A stretch of 64,000 nucleotides of DNA. Source: Trema orientale (lineage: Eukaryota > Streptophyta > Magnoliopsida > Rosales > Cannabaceae). The translations under genes were made by a program, and so were the position numbers. Shown here one piece after another: positions 22,003 to 33,534 of this stretch. Location of the stretch: assembly GCA_002914845.1 (NCBI GenBank), contig JXTC01000149.1:425018-489017 (forward strand). The letters are read 5' to 3'. The notes below the pieces were generated by a model. That model did no database searches. It saw nothing but the letters and a program-made list of their open reading frames with translations, and had not been told where the DNA came from. Positions within the stretch are counted from its first letter, which is position 1; each line of letters opens with the position of its first letter.

Positions 22003-22434
22003 TGTCTAATGAAATGGGGTCATTAAGTGATCTAATTGAGGGCTCATGAAGTTACCTATTTGGTGTGGACTCTGTAACGTGTGGTTACCTAATCCAAGTC
22101 CAATAAGGATTGATGGGGTCTCTATTGGTGACTAGTATATAAAGATATAACTATAAAGTTTTGGTCCCCAAGCCAAATAGAACGTGTGCTCTTCTCCTCT
22201 GCCTCCATCAACAGAGAGAGACCCATTGAGCATACATAGAGTATTCTGGCTGTGGAAGACCTTCTACCCTCAGGCTCTAATCAATCGCTTCTGCTTACGT
22301 GATCTCATCCTTGCTGTCAAACACAATGGATTCAAGTTAGTCGCGAGTTTTCTCTCAACAAATCTTTTCTTGACAATTTTGGCACGATAGATTCTAGGAT
22401 TGTATTTGGTACAATTCATTATGTAAATCTAACA
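22003..22434 (+). mobile_element. Probable 5' LTR of a copia element
   Basis: The block starts TGTCTAATGAAATGG and ends TCTAACA, followed after 2 nt by a degraded initiator-Met-tRNA primer site. A promoter-like TATATAAAG lies at 22136. No matching 3' LTR is in the window, so the left boundary is a best guess and the element is incomplete. Confidence 0.55.
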
Positions 22435-22436
22435 AG

Positions 22437-22449
22437 TAGTATCAGGAGC
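22437..22449 (+). other. Degraded iMet primer-binding site
   Basis: TAGTATCAGGAGC resembles the iMet-complementary TGGTATCAGAGC with changes, and lies 2 nt after the presumed LTR end. This is the standard site of plant copia elements. Confidence 0.5.
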
Positions 22450-22684
22450 TAGAAATCATGTTAAATTGTTTAGGATAATCATACATGTCTCTATTTTGTG
22501 ATATCTTTACCTATATGGCTTTCTAGGGTTTAGATATAACATGTATGATTGATGAATTTTTCATGATTTTGTTGAAATATTCAGTGTTTGAGGGTTGAAT
22601 TCTGAGTTTTGGGTCGTAAAGTTTGCAGATTAGGGCGAAAAAATCACATTAGGGTTGAGTTAATCAACATTCAGGCTGCAGCAC

Positions 22685-22880
22685 GGCGCTACGGCGCCAC
22701 ATTGGTGGCACTGCGGCGCCAAGCCACAGATGAGGTGGCGCCGCAGCGCCACGCAAGTGGCGTTGCAGCGCCATCATAAGGCACGGTGGTGCCGCGGCGC
22801 CATGAAACTGGCGCCACAGCGCCACCCTTACGGCTGCGGTGGCACCGTGGCGCCACATACTGGAGCCGCAGCGCCACCAA
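22685..22880. repeat. GC-rich array of GGCGCC palindromes
   Basis: About eight 16-19 bp near-palindromes of the form GTGGCGCCGCAGCGCCAC start near 22685, 22704, 22734, 22757, 22786, 22809, 22838 and 22861. The steps alternate between about 29 and 23 bp. Each can fold on itself and can pair with its neighbours. The array sits in the untranslated leader between the copia LTR and gag. Its GC content contrasts sharply with the AT-rich surroundings. Open frames on both strands with GAAAPP or RRHRS-type peptides are by-products. Confidence 0.85.
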
Positions 22881-23599
22881 TCGGGTTCAGAAAATTTTTA
22901 GGTCGTTTTTGACCTATTTAAAGCATACGGTCTCAATTTTGGGTAGAATTGAGTCGTTTTCGACTCAATTCAAGGAGTTCCAACCTGAAACTTAACCAAT
23001 CAAGTTTTGTTTTCTCAGCCCACCTTCAGTACGACCCATACTTTATCCGTGGAAAACTCTATTTGGTTCTAAGAGTTGATAAAAGTGCTTAAAACTCAGT
23101 CGGTCATCCATTAATTTTTTGTGCATTGAAATTTTTTTTATTCTGGGCACTTTGGTTATTATTTTCTTTGCACTATTTGTTTAAATATTTTAAAATAGAT
23201 GAGTTGAAACAACATATTGCCAAAGTAATCTCTATTGTATAAATTTATTTATTTTGAAATATTTGAATGTTTGTGTGTTTATTGTTCATGCGAATAATTA
23301 CCGGCCCAAAGAAAGGTGATTATTTGGCCGAATAATGAATACACCTGCAGTAATAGATATGTGATGGTTGTCAAATTTCCATGTGGACAGTAAATCGGCC
23401 CAAAGGAAGATTTGTTGTCTGACAGGATTTACTGTCAATATTTGATTACTGCACTGAAGAGTACCACTTATAAGTTGATAAGTCGGTCCAAAGGAAGACT
23501 TATTGATGTTGTTCTGGGTATCTTGTGATGGAAGCCCACCTAATATGTTTATGTCATGCTAGTGTATTTTATATTGTATGCTTAGTTTATGACATGTTT

Positions 23600-24245
23600 T
23601 AATGTGAGTTGTTATTTTCTGCTTTTGTTCTCTGTTTAGTTTCTGCTTCAAGTATATCTGCTAATTTGAATTCAATTCCTGTGCTTAACGGCACAAACTT
23701 CAAGAAATGGAAAGAGCACGTTATGATTGTGCTCGGTTGCATGGATCTAGACCTTGCACTCAGGAAAATACAATCTGCTGCTTTTACAGATGAGTCCAGA
23801 TATGGATGTTAAGAATTTTGAGCAGTGGGAATGTTCTAATCGCATTAGTCTTATGATCATGAAACATTCCATACCTGAGACCATAATGGGGGGTTTTACC
23901 AGAGGTCGATAATGCTAAGGCGTTCTTTGACGCAATTGCGGAACGTTTCCAAAAGAACGAAAAAGCGGAAACTAGTACCATGCTGAGCAATTTGCTTGCT
24001 ATGTGTTATAAAGGTAAAGGGAACATCAAGGAGTACATCATGGAGATGTCCAATCTGGCTTCAAAACTAAAGGCACTAAAGTTAGAGCTGTCGGATGACT
24101 TGCTCGTGCAATTAGTTTTACTATCTTTTCCGCCACAATTCAGTCAATTTAAGGTGAGTTACAACACCCAGAAAGAAAAATAGACTCTTAATGAGCTCAT
24201 CAATGGCAAAATCAAATTTGATGAACTAATGAAATTCTTGCAAAC
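23600..24245 (+). pseudogene. Copia gag (UBN2-type) pseudogene
   Basis: Three frames together resemble the gag polyprotein start of plant Ty1/copia elements. The first piece includes IPVLNGTNFKKWKEHVMIVL (from about 23675). The second covers about 23796-23903 (FEQWECSNRISLMIM). The third runs to 24183 (EYIMEMSNLASKLKALKLEL). The frame changes near 23796 and near 23903, a TAG lies at 24181-24183, and no pol follows. The element is dead and truncated. In intact relatives this protein forms the virus-like particle. Confidence 0.85.
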
Positions 24246-26560
24246 ATTTAAAATGAATAACAGTAAGAATCTCAGCAAGGATATTCAATATTATGAATAT
24301 GACAGGTTTACTTATGCTAGATCTGTATAGACTACTTTTGAAAATAAAAAGGAAACGGACATCAATTTTACTTGCTGTGATGAACAAGAACAAGTAATTC
24401 TATAGCATACACTATTAAAGATCAATCTGAATGTTCTTACAGCTAGATTGAATGTCAGGACATTGAGGATGAGTCGGAAGTAATTGGAACTTAATATGAA
24501 GACTAAGTGGATGAGGGTCAACAACAGAGCTATCGTGAAAGGCATGATCAATGGCTAGGAATGGTGACCAAACAAATGTCAAACAAACGTCACATCAATT
24601 CCCGGACCATTTCAAAGCTAACATATCCTTCGACCAACTATACTTATGTGAGTGTGTGATAACTACTACTAGCAGTTATTAGTCTAAACATGCTTCGAAA
24701 AGTAGCCCTATTGGATTTCACAAAGAATATCACCCCATACTTATTCAAAATACTAACTCATAAGCTCCTCCTTCGGTATTATTTCTACTACACCTGAAAA
24801 TATTTACCTGAGATCAAAAGGTCTTTAAGTAGATTATAATGAGACTAGTAGGTATTGGTTCAAGGAAAAAAAAAATTGGTTATAATAAACGATCCTTGCA
24901 TCTCATATAGCAGGGACTTCTTTTGAATTTAAATAAACAACCCAAAGAAAAGATAGGTTATAACAAACGATCCTAGCATCTCATAGAGTAGTGACTTCTT
25001 TTAGATTTAAATAAACAACCCTCCTAACTCCTAGATTACTGAGATCATAGGCCACATTTCATTGATTTGGGCCTTTTTCTTCATTTTATCCATCCTATCT
25101 TCCTTGAATTGTTCATGGACATAGAAATACTTTCTTTTAAAGAAATTTAGGTGGATGATCAAAATTTTAAATTTGATTAAGTAGATGTCTACTTTTAAAA
25201 TTTTATAGCTAATGTCCAGGTATATATATTTTTACACTTGATAGATACACATATCTACCAATTTTAGTTATTGTACTAAAATACACTGGGTATATAATTT
25301 TTTATACTTGGTATATAAAATTTTATACTTGGTATATATGTATATATACCGGACATTTTGCTATAACATTTGACAAAGGGACGTTTACTGAAATTGGGCC
25401 CAAAATTTGGTCATATTTCTATAAGCCCTTTTCTTTTATTTCATAGAGATGATTCACATAATTATATCATTTCTCTTTTTCTCTTTTTTTTTTTCTTTTT
25501 TTTTCATTTTAGATTCATCTCTTCTTAACATCCAAGTCCAATGAATCAAACTCTACTTTCTTTCTTTGCTCAATTTTTCTCTTCTTTTCTTTTACATTTC
25601 TCCCTTACACTTAAATTCTATCCCCAACCCAATTCTTTCAACTTCCTCCTATTATCCTTTACTCTAATCAATACTTAGAACCAAAGGTAGGATAAAATGT
25701 TTAGGCTAGGTAAATAGGATATAAATGTGGCTAACCAAATAAAAAAAGTTACATGAAGGCTCAACTTAGCTAACTAGGATGATGTCCTTAGACAACAAAT
25801 AAGGGAACTATCATGTTTGGCTATGATGCTCAAAACTTAATGCCTTAATCACTTCTTAGGTTATACTTGATCAGTCGTTCACCTCAATAGACTCCTAAGA
25901 GAGTTCTAATTTTCACACTTCTCATAAAAACCTAGGCAATATTTAAGGTGAAACTTCAAAGACTCTTACTCTGTACCAGCTAGCATGGTTATTGTGCATA
26001 AAATATATAAGTATAGCTATCCTCAAAACATGTTAACCCAAAAATAACTCTAAGAATTTTCAATAATGCTCGTCTTTGATCACGGTTATGATATTTTTAA
26101 GTTTGATTCTCTTCATTGCAGTTGTAAGAGTCCCTAAAACGAAACCTAAAATGAAAAACGAAAAATTTAAAAACAAAAAACAAAAATTCATTCATGGATA
26201 TTACCACTAATGGAGGATTTTTTTTCATGCACTTGAACCAATGGCTTTCAGTTAGGTTATAAGGAACATAAAGATAATAAAAATCAATGAACAGTCATGC
26301 CTTGATTTAAAAATAAAAATTATACGGACAAATTAATTGGTCATATTTTCAACTGGTGTGTGATATCTATATTGTAATTTTGTTACACATTAGTTGTAAT
26401 TTTATTTATTTATTTAAATTGGATAAAATGTGTTTATATGTGTTGATATTACAAATTAACTAGTTTAATATATAAAGAATGCTTAGTATCCAATGATTAG
26501 TCTAACAACTGATTATAATTTTTTTATATGGCAATTGGAACCAATCTTGCAATCGATAAC
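24246..26560. other. AT-rich region without genes
   Basis: A 78 bp tandem duplication begins at 24878 and 24956 (GGTTATAA..AAACGATCC..CATCTCATA). Repeated TATACTTGGTATATA motifs lie at 25300-25350. Polypyrimidine-rich DNA covers 25440-25620. No coding frame with family similarity was recognised. Confidence 0.5.
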
Positions 26561-27060
26561 TAGTAATTGGTATTTGGTAACAATTAACTGAAACCACGAC
26601 TTTGAAAGCCAGTAACTAGTAATGAATAACTAAAATCCTGATTAGTAATTGGTCGCTAAATTGGTTACTTACTGGTAACTAAAGTAACCATTAACCAGTC
26701 TTATAAGTGGCAACTAGTAACTAAATTGGTAAATAGTGTCCAAGTATCGGTACCGGCTAATCTTAGTATCAGTAATCAGTAACTGATACCACCATTTTAA
26801 AAACCAGTAATCAATATCTAAACTACTAATTGGTTACTTAATGGTAACTAAAGTAGCCATTAACCAGTCTTGTAATTGGAAACCAGTAACCAAATTAGTA
26901 ATTAGTATCCAAGTATCAGTAACCGGTAACTAATAATTAATAAATAATTTAAAAAGTATCTAATCTTTATAACTGGTATTACCAAGTTACCACTTTGAAA
27001 GTTGGTAATCAGATTAGTTACCAGTCTTGTAGCTTGTGTCCAAAGTAATTAATAGAAAAA
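26561..27060. repeat. Degenerate GTAACTA/TTAGTTAC repeats
   Basis: Dozens of GGTAACTA, CCAGTAAC and TTGGTTAC words lie close together. A longer copy (TTGGTTACTTA.TGGTAACTAA) starts at 26661 and again at 26830, about 169 bp apart. The stretch is low-complexity and not coding. Confidence 0.75.
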
Positions 27061-27413
27061 TTAAATAATAGAGGAGAAAAAAGATGGCTCCTTCTATCCT
27101 AAGAGGAAGGGGAAAAGGAAAAAAAAAATATTGAAATAGCAAAAAAAAAAAAAAAAAAAAGGTCAAAATAAAAAAGAGGGAGTAGCATGGCTTAATGAAA
27201 ATAAATAAATAAAGGTGAACAACTTTTTTTTTTAATAAAATGAAAAAGAGAGGAGCATGGCTTAATTAAATTAGTTACCACTAAATGGAAAAAAAAAATT
27301 ATGTTAAATTGGATAATGGTAATTAGTAACTAAATCAGTAACTAGCAACCGAAAACCACTCTTTAGTCATTTATTATTATTATTATTATTTTTACTTTGA
27401 AACTAATAACCAA

Positions 27414-27562
27414 TCTTGTAACTAATAATAAAAATATAAAAAATAATTAAAAGTGCGAAAAGAAAAGAATAGAAAAAAGAGTGACAGTCTTGTAACTAAT
27501 AATAAAAATATAAAAAATAATTAAAAGTACGAAAAGAAAAGAATAGAAAAAAGAGTGAGAAA
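27414..27562. repeat. 75 bp tandem duplication
   Basis: TCTTGTAACTAATAATAAAA begins at 27414 and 27489, and both copies extend through GAAAAGAAAAGAATAGAAAA. It is almost identical between copies, so it is recent. Confidence 0.9.
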
Positions 27563-28121
27563 ATTTGCTGAACCCAAAAAAAAAATAAAGATTGAAAAAG
27601 GTGAGAAAGAAGGAAAAAAAAAAAAAAGAACTTTAAAAAAAGTGAAATTGTAACATGCTAGTTCTGGAACCCTCACATTTTTTAGTATGTGTATATTATT
27701 TCTTTATAATAGGAGATTCATTTCTTCTATAACAAAAAAAGTTGGTTTTATTTACCATTTTGCCACCGCCTGTTTTAATTCATATATATACAACTATTTG
27801 TTTCCCACGGTGTATATAAAACATTTATTTTAGGTTCACCGTATATCTGTAATACTTATTTCATTTAGGTGTAAAAACCTAAAAAAACGCTTTTCTATGG
27901 TAGATATCATCAAGCGGGTCCAAGGAAACTGAGATGAGCCCAACTTTTACTGGGTCTTATATTGGCGATCCATAAATTTTTCAACGATATCGTCCCTTGG
28001 ATCCCACCAATAACGACAAGCAGTGACGTCATTCCCCTCCAAAATGCCTCCGAAAGGAAAGGGACAACGATAAATATGCCAAACGTGGCGTGCAAACGGA
28101 GCGCATGACACCTCATCTTGT

Positions 28122-28206
28122 CCACGTGTCACATTTTTATTGGGAATCTTTGTGGCAGTAGGTTTCCTTTGCCGTGACCAAGTCGTCTACCTTTCTCTTA
28201 TAAATT
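28122..28206 (+). promoter_or_regulatory. Promoter of polyubiquitin gene 1
   Basis: A G-box-like CCACGTGTCAC lies near 28121. The block CCTTTGCCGTGACCAAGTCG is at 28166-28185, and a TATAAA box at 28199-28204. The same 20-base block, 14 bp from a TATAAA, occurs in the promoter of the second polyubiquitin gene (43327-43346), so it is a strong candidate regulatory element. Confidence 0.75.
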
Positions 28207-28317
28207 AAGCCTTAGGACCCTCAACTTAACCTCCCATTACAACGCGATTTCTCATATTTTCTTCTTTGTTTTCTAAATCAATCAAACCAACGAAAGCAAA
28301 TTCGCATCAATCTCAAG

Positions 28318-28989
28318 GTAAAGAATCGCTATCTTTTCTCGAATTTTTTATTTTTTATTTTTTTTGGGTTACTCATCGAAAATTTTGTTTAGTTAAAAGA
28401 GAAATTTTTTTATTATCTTTTTAGTTTTGATCTGAGCTAATATTAACGACCGATTATGGTCTTAGCATGACGTTTTTATATTCGAAAATTGCATATCTTG
28501 TATGTCCTTTAGATATTCTGGCCAATTTGCCTTATACATATTTTCAAATAATATAGTCGAATTTCGATTTTGATTTTTCTCGATTTTTGATTTCGATGTT
28601 TTTTTTTTTCCTTTTTTTTTTGTATTTAAAAAAAAAAAACTTTGGCTGTTAATTTTTTTTTTTTTTTGGGTTGAAATCTTGATTCGATCTTGCGTTCTAA
28701 ATACTTGGGGGAAATATCCCGTTTATCAAATTTTTTAAGATATTGATTTAAATCGATAATTTTAGCTTTTTATTTTCTTTAGACTGTATATGTAATTGGG
28801 TTTCGTTTGTTTTATCTTTTGGGCTTTAAAAATTATGATTTTGTTGTGATCTTGATTCGATCTTGTTAGTTCAGCGTTATTTTTTTTTTTTTTTTGGGGA
28901 AAAATTACAATTTATCATCTTAATGAATTGCTGTTTAATTTTTTTGTTAAGTTTCGGTTGATCTTTTGATAAGAAATCTGTATTTTTAG
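28318..28989 (+). other. 5'UTR leader intron of polyubiquitin gene 1
   Basis: The donor is CTCAAG|GTAAAG and the acceptor TATTTTTAG lies directly against the ATG. The intron is 672 bp, T-rich, and matches the classical leader intron of plant polyubiquitin genes, which raises expression (established knowledge). Confidence 0.85.
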
Positions 28990-30135
<1,146 letters not shown>

Positions 30136-30258
30136 AGTCTTTTGTCTGTGATTATGGACATGTGGCTGTGTTTCCGGTTTTTATGAACGACATTTATGCT
30201 TCGCAACGTATTTTCAAGACTTGGTACTATGATGTGGTTTGGCCTTATGAGGCCTTTG

Positions 30259-30264
30259 AATAAA
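30259..30264 (+). terminator. Poly(A) signal of polyubiquitin gene 1
   Basis: AATAAA lies 124 bp after the stop codon, downstream of a TG-rich 3'UTR (CTGTGATTATGGACATGTGG) that is shared with the second polyubiquitin gene. Confidence 0.6.
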
Positions 30265-30711
30265 ATATAGGATTTGGTTTATGATCTTGTGTGTTTGAAT
30301 GGTCTGTCTTAAATACTTTTTAAGTTCACATCTCACTCTGTTTTGCTGTTGCATGATTTAGCGAGTCTCTAGCGATGTTGTATTTGGTATAAATGATCAA
30401 GCTTATCCGCGTCAAGCGATGTTGTTGTGGCTCTTTGAAATTTTCCATGGGTTACGGCTTTTGTTTCTTAGGCAGTTGGTAATGAGAGCGGATTGGTTAA
30501 ACACACTAGGATTTTTGAGTTAGGAATAAGCCTGAAAGATATACATAATGAGGCGTTTATCCAAGTAACATTTTCACATTCTGTAGCAGGCGGCTACTCT
30601 GAAGAATTGACTGCTTGAGAGGGATTTACTCACTTTGGTAATGAAGTTTGGATTCGACGTTCTTCCTATGTTAGAAAGATTTAGATAAAAGGAAAAGAAA
30701 GCTTAGGGCGT

Positions 30712-30938
30712 AATTGGTATGGGGTTCGAATCCTAATTTTTAAATCAATGTTTCATTTTTTTAATATTCTACATGAAAACTGTTTTTAGATTTTCAGAAT
30801 AGGATTTGAATCATATACTAAAGCGCTTTTCTAGATTTTCAGAATAGGATTTGAATCATATACTAAAGCGCCATTAGTAATTTGGATTTGAAAATTCAGA
30901 ATTATCATTAAAGAATAGGACTCTAATATTGTACCAAA
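30712..30938. mobile_element. Small MITE-like element with internal duplication
   Basis: The left end AGGGCGTAATTGGTA is mirrored by TACCAAACGCGG on the right. Inside, GATTTTCAGAATAGGATTTG followed by AATCATATACTAAAGCGC occurs twice in tandem (about 46 bp apart, 30789-30871). It resembles the AAACGCGCT-ended element at 47092-47218. Target duplications were not resolved. Confidence 0.5.
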
Positions 30939-31329
30939 CGCGGATTTGAGAATTCAGAATTATCATAAAAATTTGGAGACTGAAAAGGTAAACCAGAGTC
31001 TATTCTCTAAATATCGACCCGGTTGATCAAATATGGTGCTTTAGTAGATTAAATGAATTGCTGAATCTGCCTGTTGTAGGAAGACACTTCAAGATTGCCT
31101 GAGGAGGAATGCGAACAAGAGACTTTCTCATGAATAAGAGAAACTCGACTGTTTCATTTCATGGATCTGTAAGAGCGGGTAATCGTCATCCTAATTTGAC
31201 AGAAGTTGAGTTTATGGACGCTGCTTGTCTTCTTGTTCTACTCTCTAGAATAAATTGGTCCACTGGAGATGCAAAAGTTACACTTAAGGATTCACTGTAG
31301 TAAGGGAGCGGATGTTGTTCTGAGTTGCA

Positions 31330-31530
31330 ATTTGTCTAACTGGTGTTCAAACAGCTCTTTATTAATGCCCATACACCATGCTCATTATTGTTGCGCGCTG
31401 CTGGGGGAATGCGTCACTACGGAGTAGGGTGGCCTTGTACCGCTTACAAGCCATTCTGGCCAAGAGTAATAGTTGAATTTTCGTGAGGAAAACTCTTGGT
31501 CATTAATTTATGCCCGCCAAGAAGGGAAAA
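31330..31530 (+). repeat. Segment resembling 54950-55090
   Basis: Shared ordered phrases include GGGGGAATGCGTCACTACGG versus GGGGAATACTTCGTAACGC, GCCATTCTGGCCAAGAGTAA versus GCCATTTTTGCCAATAGTAA, and GAATTTTCGTGAGG versus AAATTTTCATAAAG. The right part also resembles the reverse complement of 37790-37880. It is an old dispersed or segmental repeat. Confidence 0.5.
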
Positions 31531-31699
31531 TTTTGAAAACAAAATAAATAAATAAAGCAAAAATATATTACTTTGATTAGTCAATTCGACTTTAGTATAT
31601 ATCCACAAAATGAAATGAAGTGCTTCGAGTCTTTTAGTTAGTTCATCAAACCAAAGCCATGGTAGGAAATTGGTCAACTGTAATGAAAATGTTGAGAAG

Positions 31700-32530
31700 A
31701 ACACTAACAATTTCCTGAAACAAAGACAGAGAATTATAAGTGAGTGGAAAGCGTGAAAAGTTATGTACACTTGGTGATGGTTAGTAATTGGATGATTGAA
31801 CAATAGGAATTCATAAACAAAAAATATATTTTTTTTATTGTTTATAAACAAAATAGGTTAATGTTTAACATGCATGCATTGGAGCACGAATAAAAAAATG
31901 TGTGCTAAATTTAACATATCATGCTAAATTTAGAATTAGCACACCTTTTTTAGCATAAATGCATTAGAGATGGTCTTAATATATGTTAAATTTAAAATAT
32001 TGTCGTTTATCTCATGTGCTAAAATTTAGCAATATTACCATGACAATATGTATTAAACTTTATAACATCATTAAAATTTAGAATGTATATACATTTATAA
32101 TGGGGCCAAGGTATGTTACATGTATACCTTTGTTTTTTCAATTTTTTCGGTAAATATTATTTTATAATTTTATCCAAACTAAATTCCTATAAATTAGAGC
32201 TTCCATTCCCTAAATTTTTACTAACAGATTTCTTAAAACAAAGAAAATGGAAAAATCATAAGTGAGTAGAACGCATGAAAAATTATTCATAATTAGTATG
32301 TGAAATGTAATCTTTTTTATTAGTAATTGGATGATTAAACAATATAAGTTCATAGTACAAAAGGACATCTTCTAAATAAAATTATTGTTTAAATACAAAA
32401 TAATATAGTTTAGAGCATGCATGCATTGAAACAAAATCTAAAAAGTGTGTGCTAAATTTAACATGTCATGCTAACTTTAGAATTAAAATATATATATATT
32501 ATATAGATGAATACATTAGAGATGGTCTTA
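31700..32530. repeat. Two diverged direct copies, about 550 bp apart
   Basis: Phrases in 31730-31980 (AAGTGAGTGGAAAGCGTGAA, TTAGTAATTGGATGATTGAA, GCATGCATTGG, GTGTGCTAAATTTAACATAT, CATTAGAGATGGTCTTA) recur in the same order at 32260-32530. They probably belong to a MITE family also present around 47930-48104. There is no coding capacity. Confidence 0.65.
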
Positions 32531-33250
32531 TATCATTATATGCAACTTATGAAACTAGAAATAATGACATCAACTTCGCATTAGCCAATTATGTGTTACA
32601 AGAATCTAAATTATAATGCATTGTTCACATTTATTAATTACTTAGTTTTGTAAGCATTTTATTCTTCATTACCCAAATAAATACAAAACTGAAACCTATC
32701 ATTCCATTGAATTTTCTCTGTTAATTGGACACTAAACACAAATTAAGAACTGAAAAAGAGAAAACACTATAAAAAATAAAATAAAATTGAGTACCATTAT
32801 ATTAGCTAAAAGAACAAAGCTTAATGCCACAGAAATTCATATGAATTTGGCTAAACCAGAAAAAAAAAATTAATTAATTTACGAATCCAAATTATTAAAA
32901 AATTTGAATACATACCATCAAATGCTCTCAAATTTATCATTAAAAAAAATACTATTTTAAAAATATTAAAAAACATACCATAATTCTTGACATACTTGAG
33001 GTAATCATTCAAGTAACCTCTTATCTTGGGTAATTCGATTGCCATAAGCAACCCATCTAGTTATCTTGGGTTAAAATATACTAATTTTGAAGAATAATAG
33101 TATTTTTCTAAATATTTTTAAAAAGTGGCATTTCTTTCCAAAAAAAAAAATTGGTCCGCATGGCAGAATTAAGGGGTAGTAACAAAAACAATTTTTCGAT
33201 TTTGATGAATTTTTTTCTGTAAAATATCCTTATAGATTTTAGACATATAT
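32531..33250. other. AT-rich stretch, nothing recognised
   Basis: No frame, element border or structural RNA was identified. A 14-bp phrase TTATCTTGGGTTA-like occurs twice near 33020-33070. Confidence 0.4.
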
Positions 33251-33530
33251 GTTTATAAGGGAGCGGTCAGTATACAACAATGAAAAAGGAAGTACTGTTC
33301 AGTTCTTTTTTAACAGTCTAGATTGAATCTCCGCAAATAAATGTCCCATTTAGCAAGTTGTAATCGTGGGCCTCCCCACGTGTGATTTTAAGTGTTGAGA
33401 GTTTAACCGAAAAAAAAGAGCGACGAAGAGAAATTGGCAACCGGACTTGGAAAACGCAGGTGGTCGGTAGTCCTTCCACTCACCTCATGTTCGTCGTTAT
33501 CTCCTCTTCCACCCAACAATGCTTTCGTTG
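33250..33530 (-). repeat. First part of a dispersed segment, inverted relative to 55960-56160
   Basis: This stretch holds TAACAGTCTAGATTGAATCT, TGTAATCGTGGGCCTCCCCA and CACGTGTGATTTTAAGTGTT. These are found as reverse complements in 55990-56125. The match resumes after two insertions at about 35720, so this is one ancestral segment split by an LTR-like insertion (33535-35370). Confidence 0.8.
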
Positions 33531-33534
33531 GAAT

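Noticed and set aside
22664..22995. Ala/Pro- and Arg/His-rich frames on both strands
   Set aside because: They are translations of the GC palindrome array; all frames look similar because of the repeat.
31444..31851. 135-residue minus-strand hydrophobic frame
   Set aside because: AT-rich DNA gives Phe/Leu/Ile-rich chance frames; there is no family similarity.
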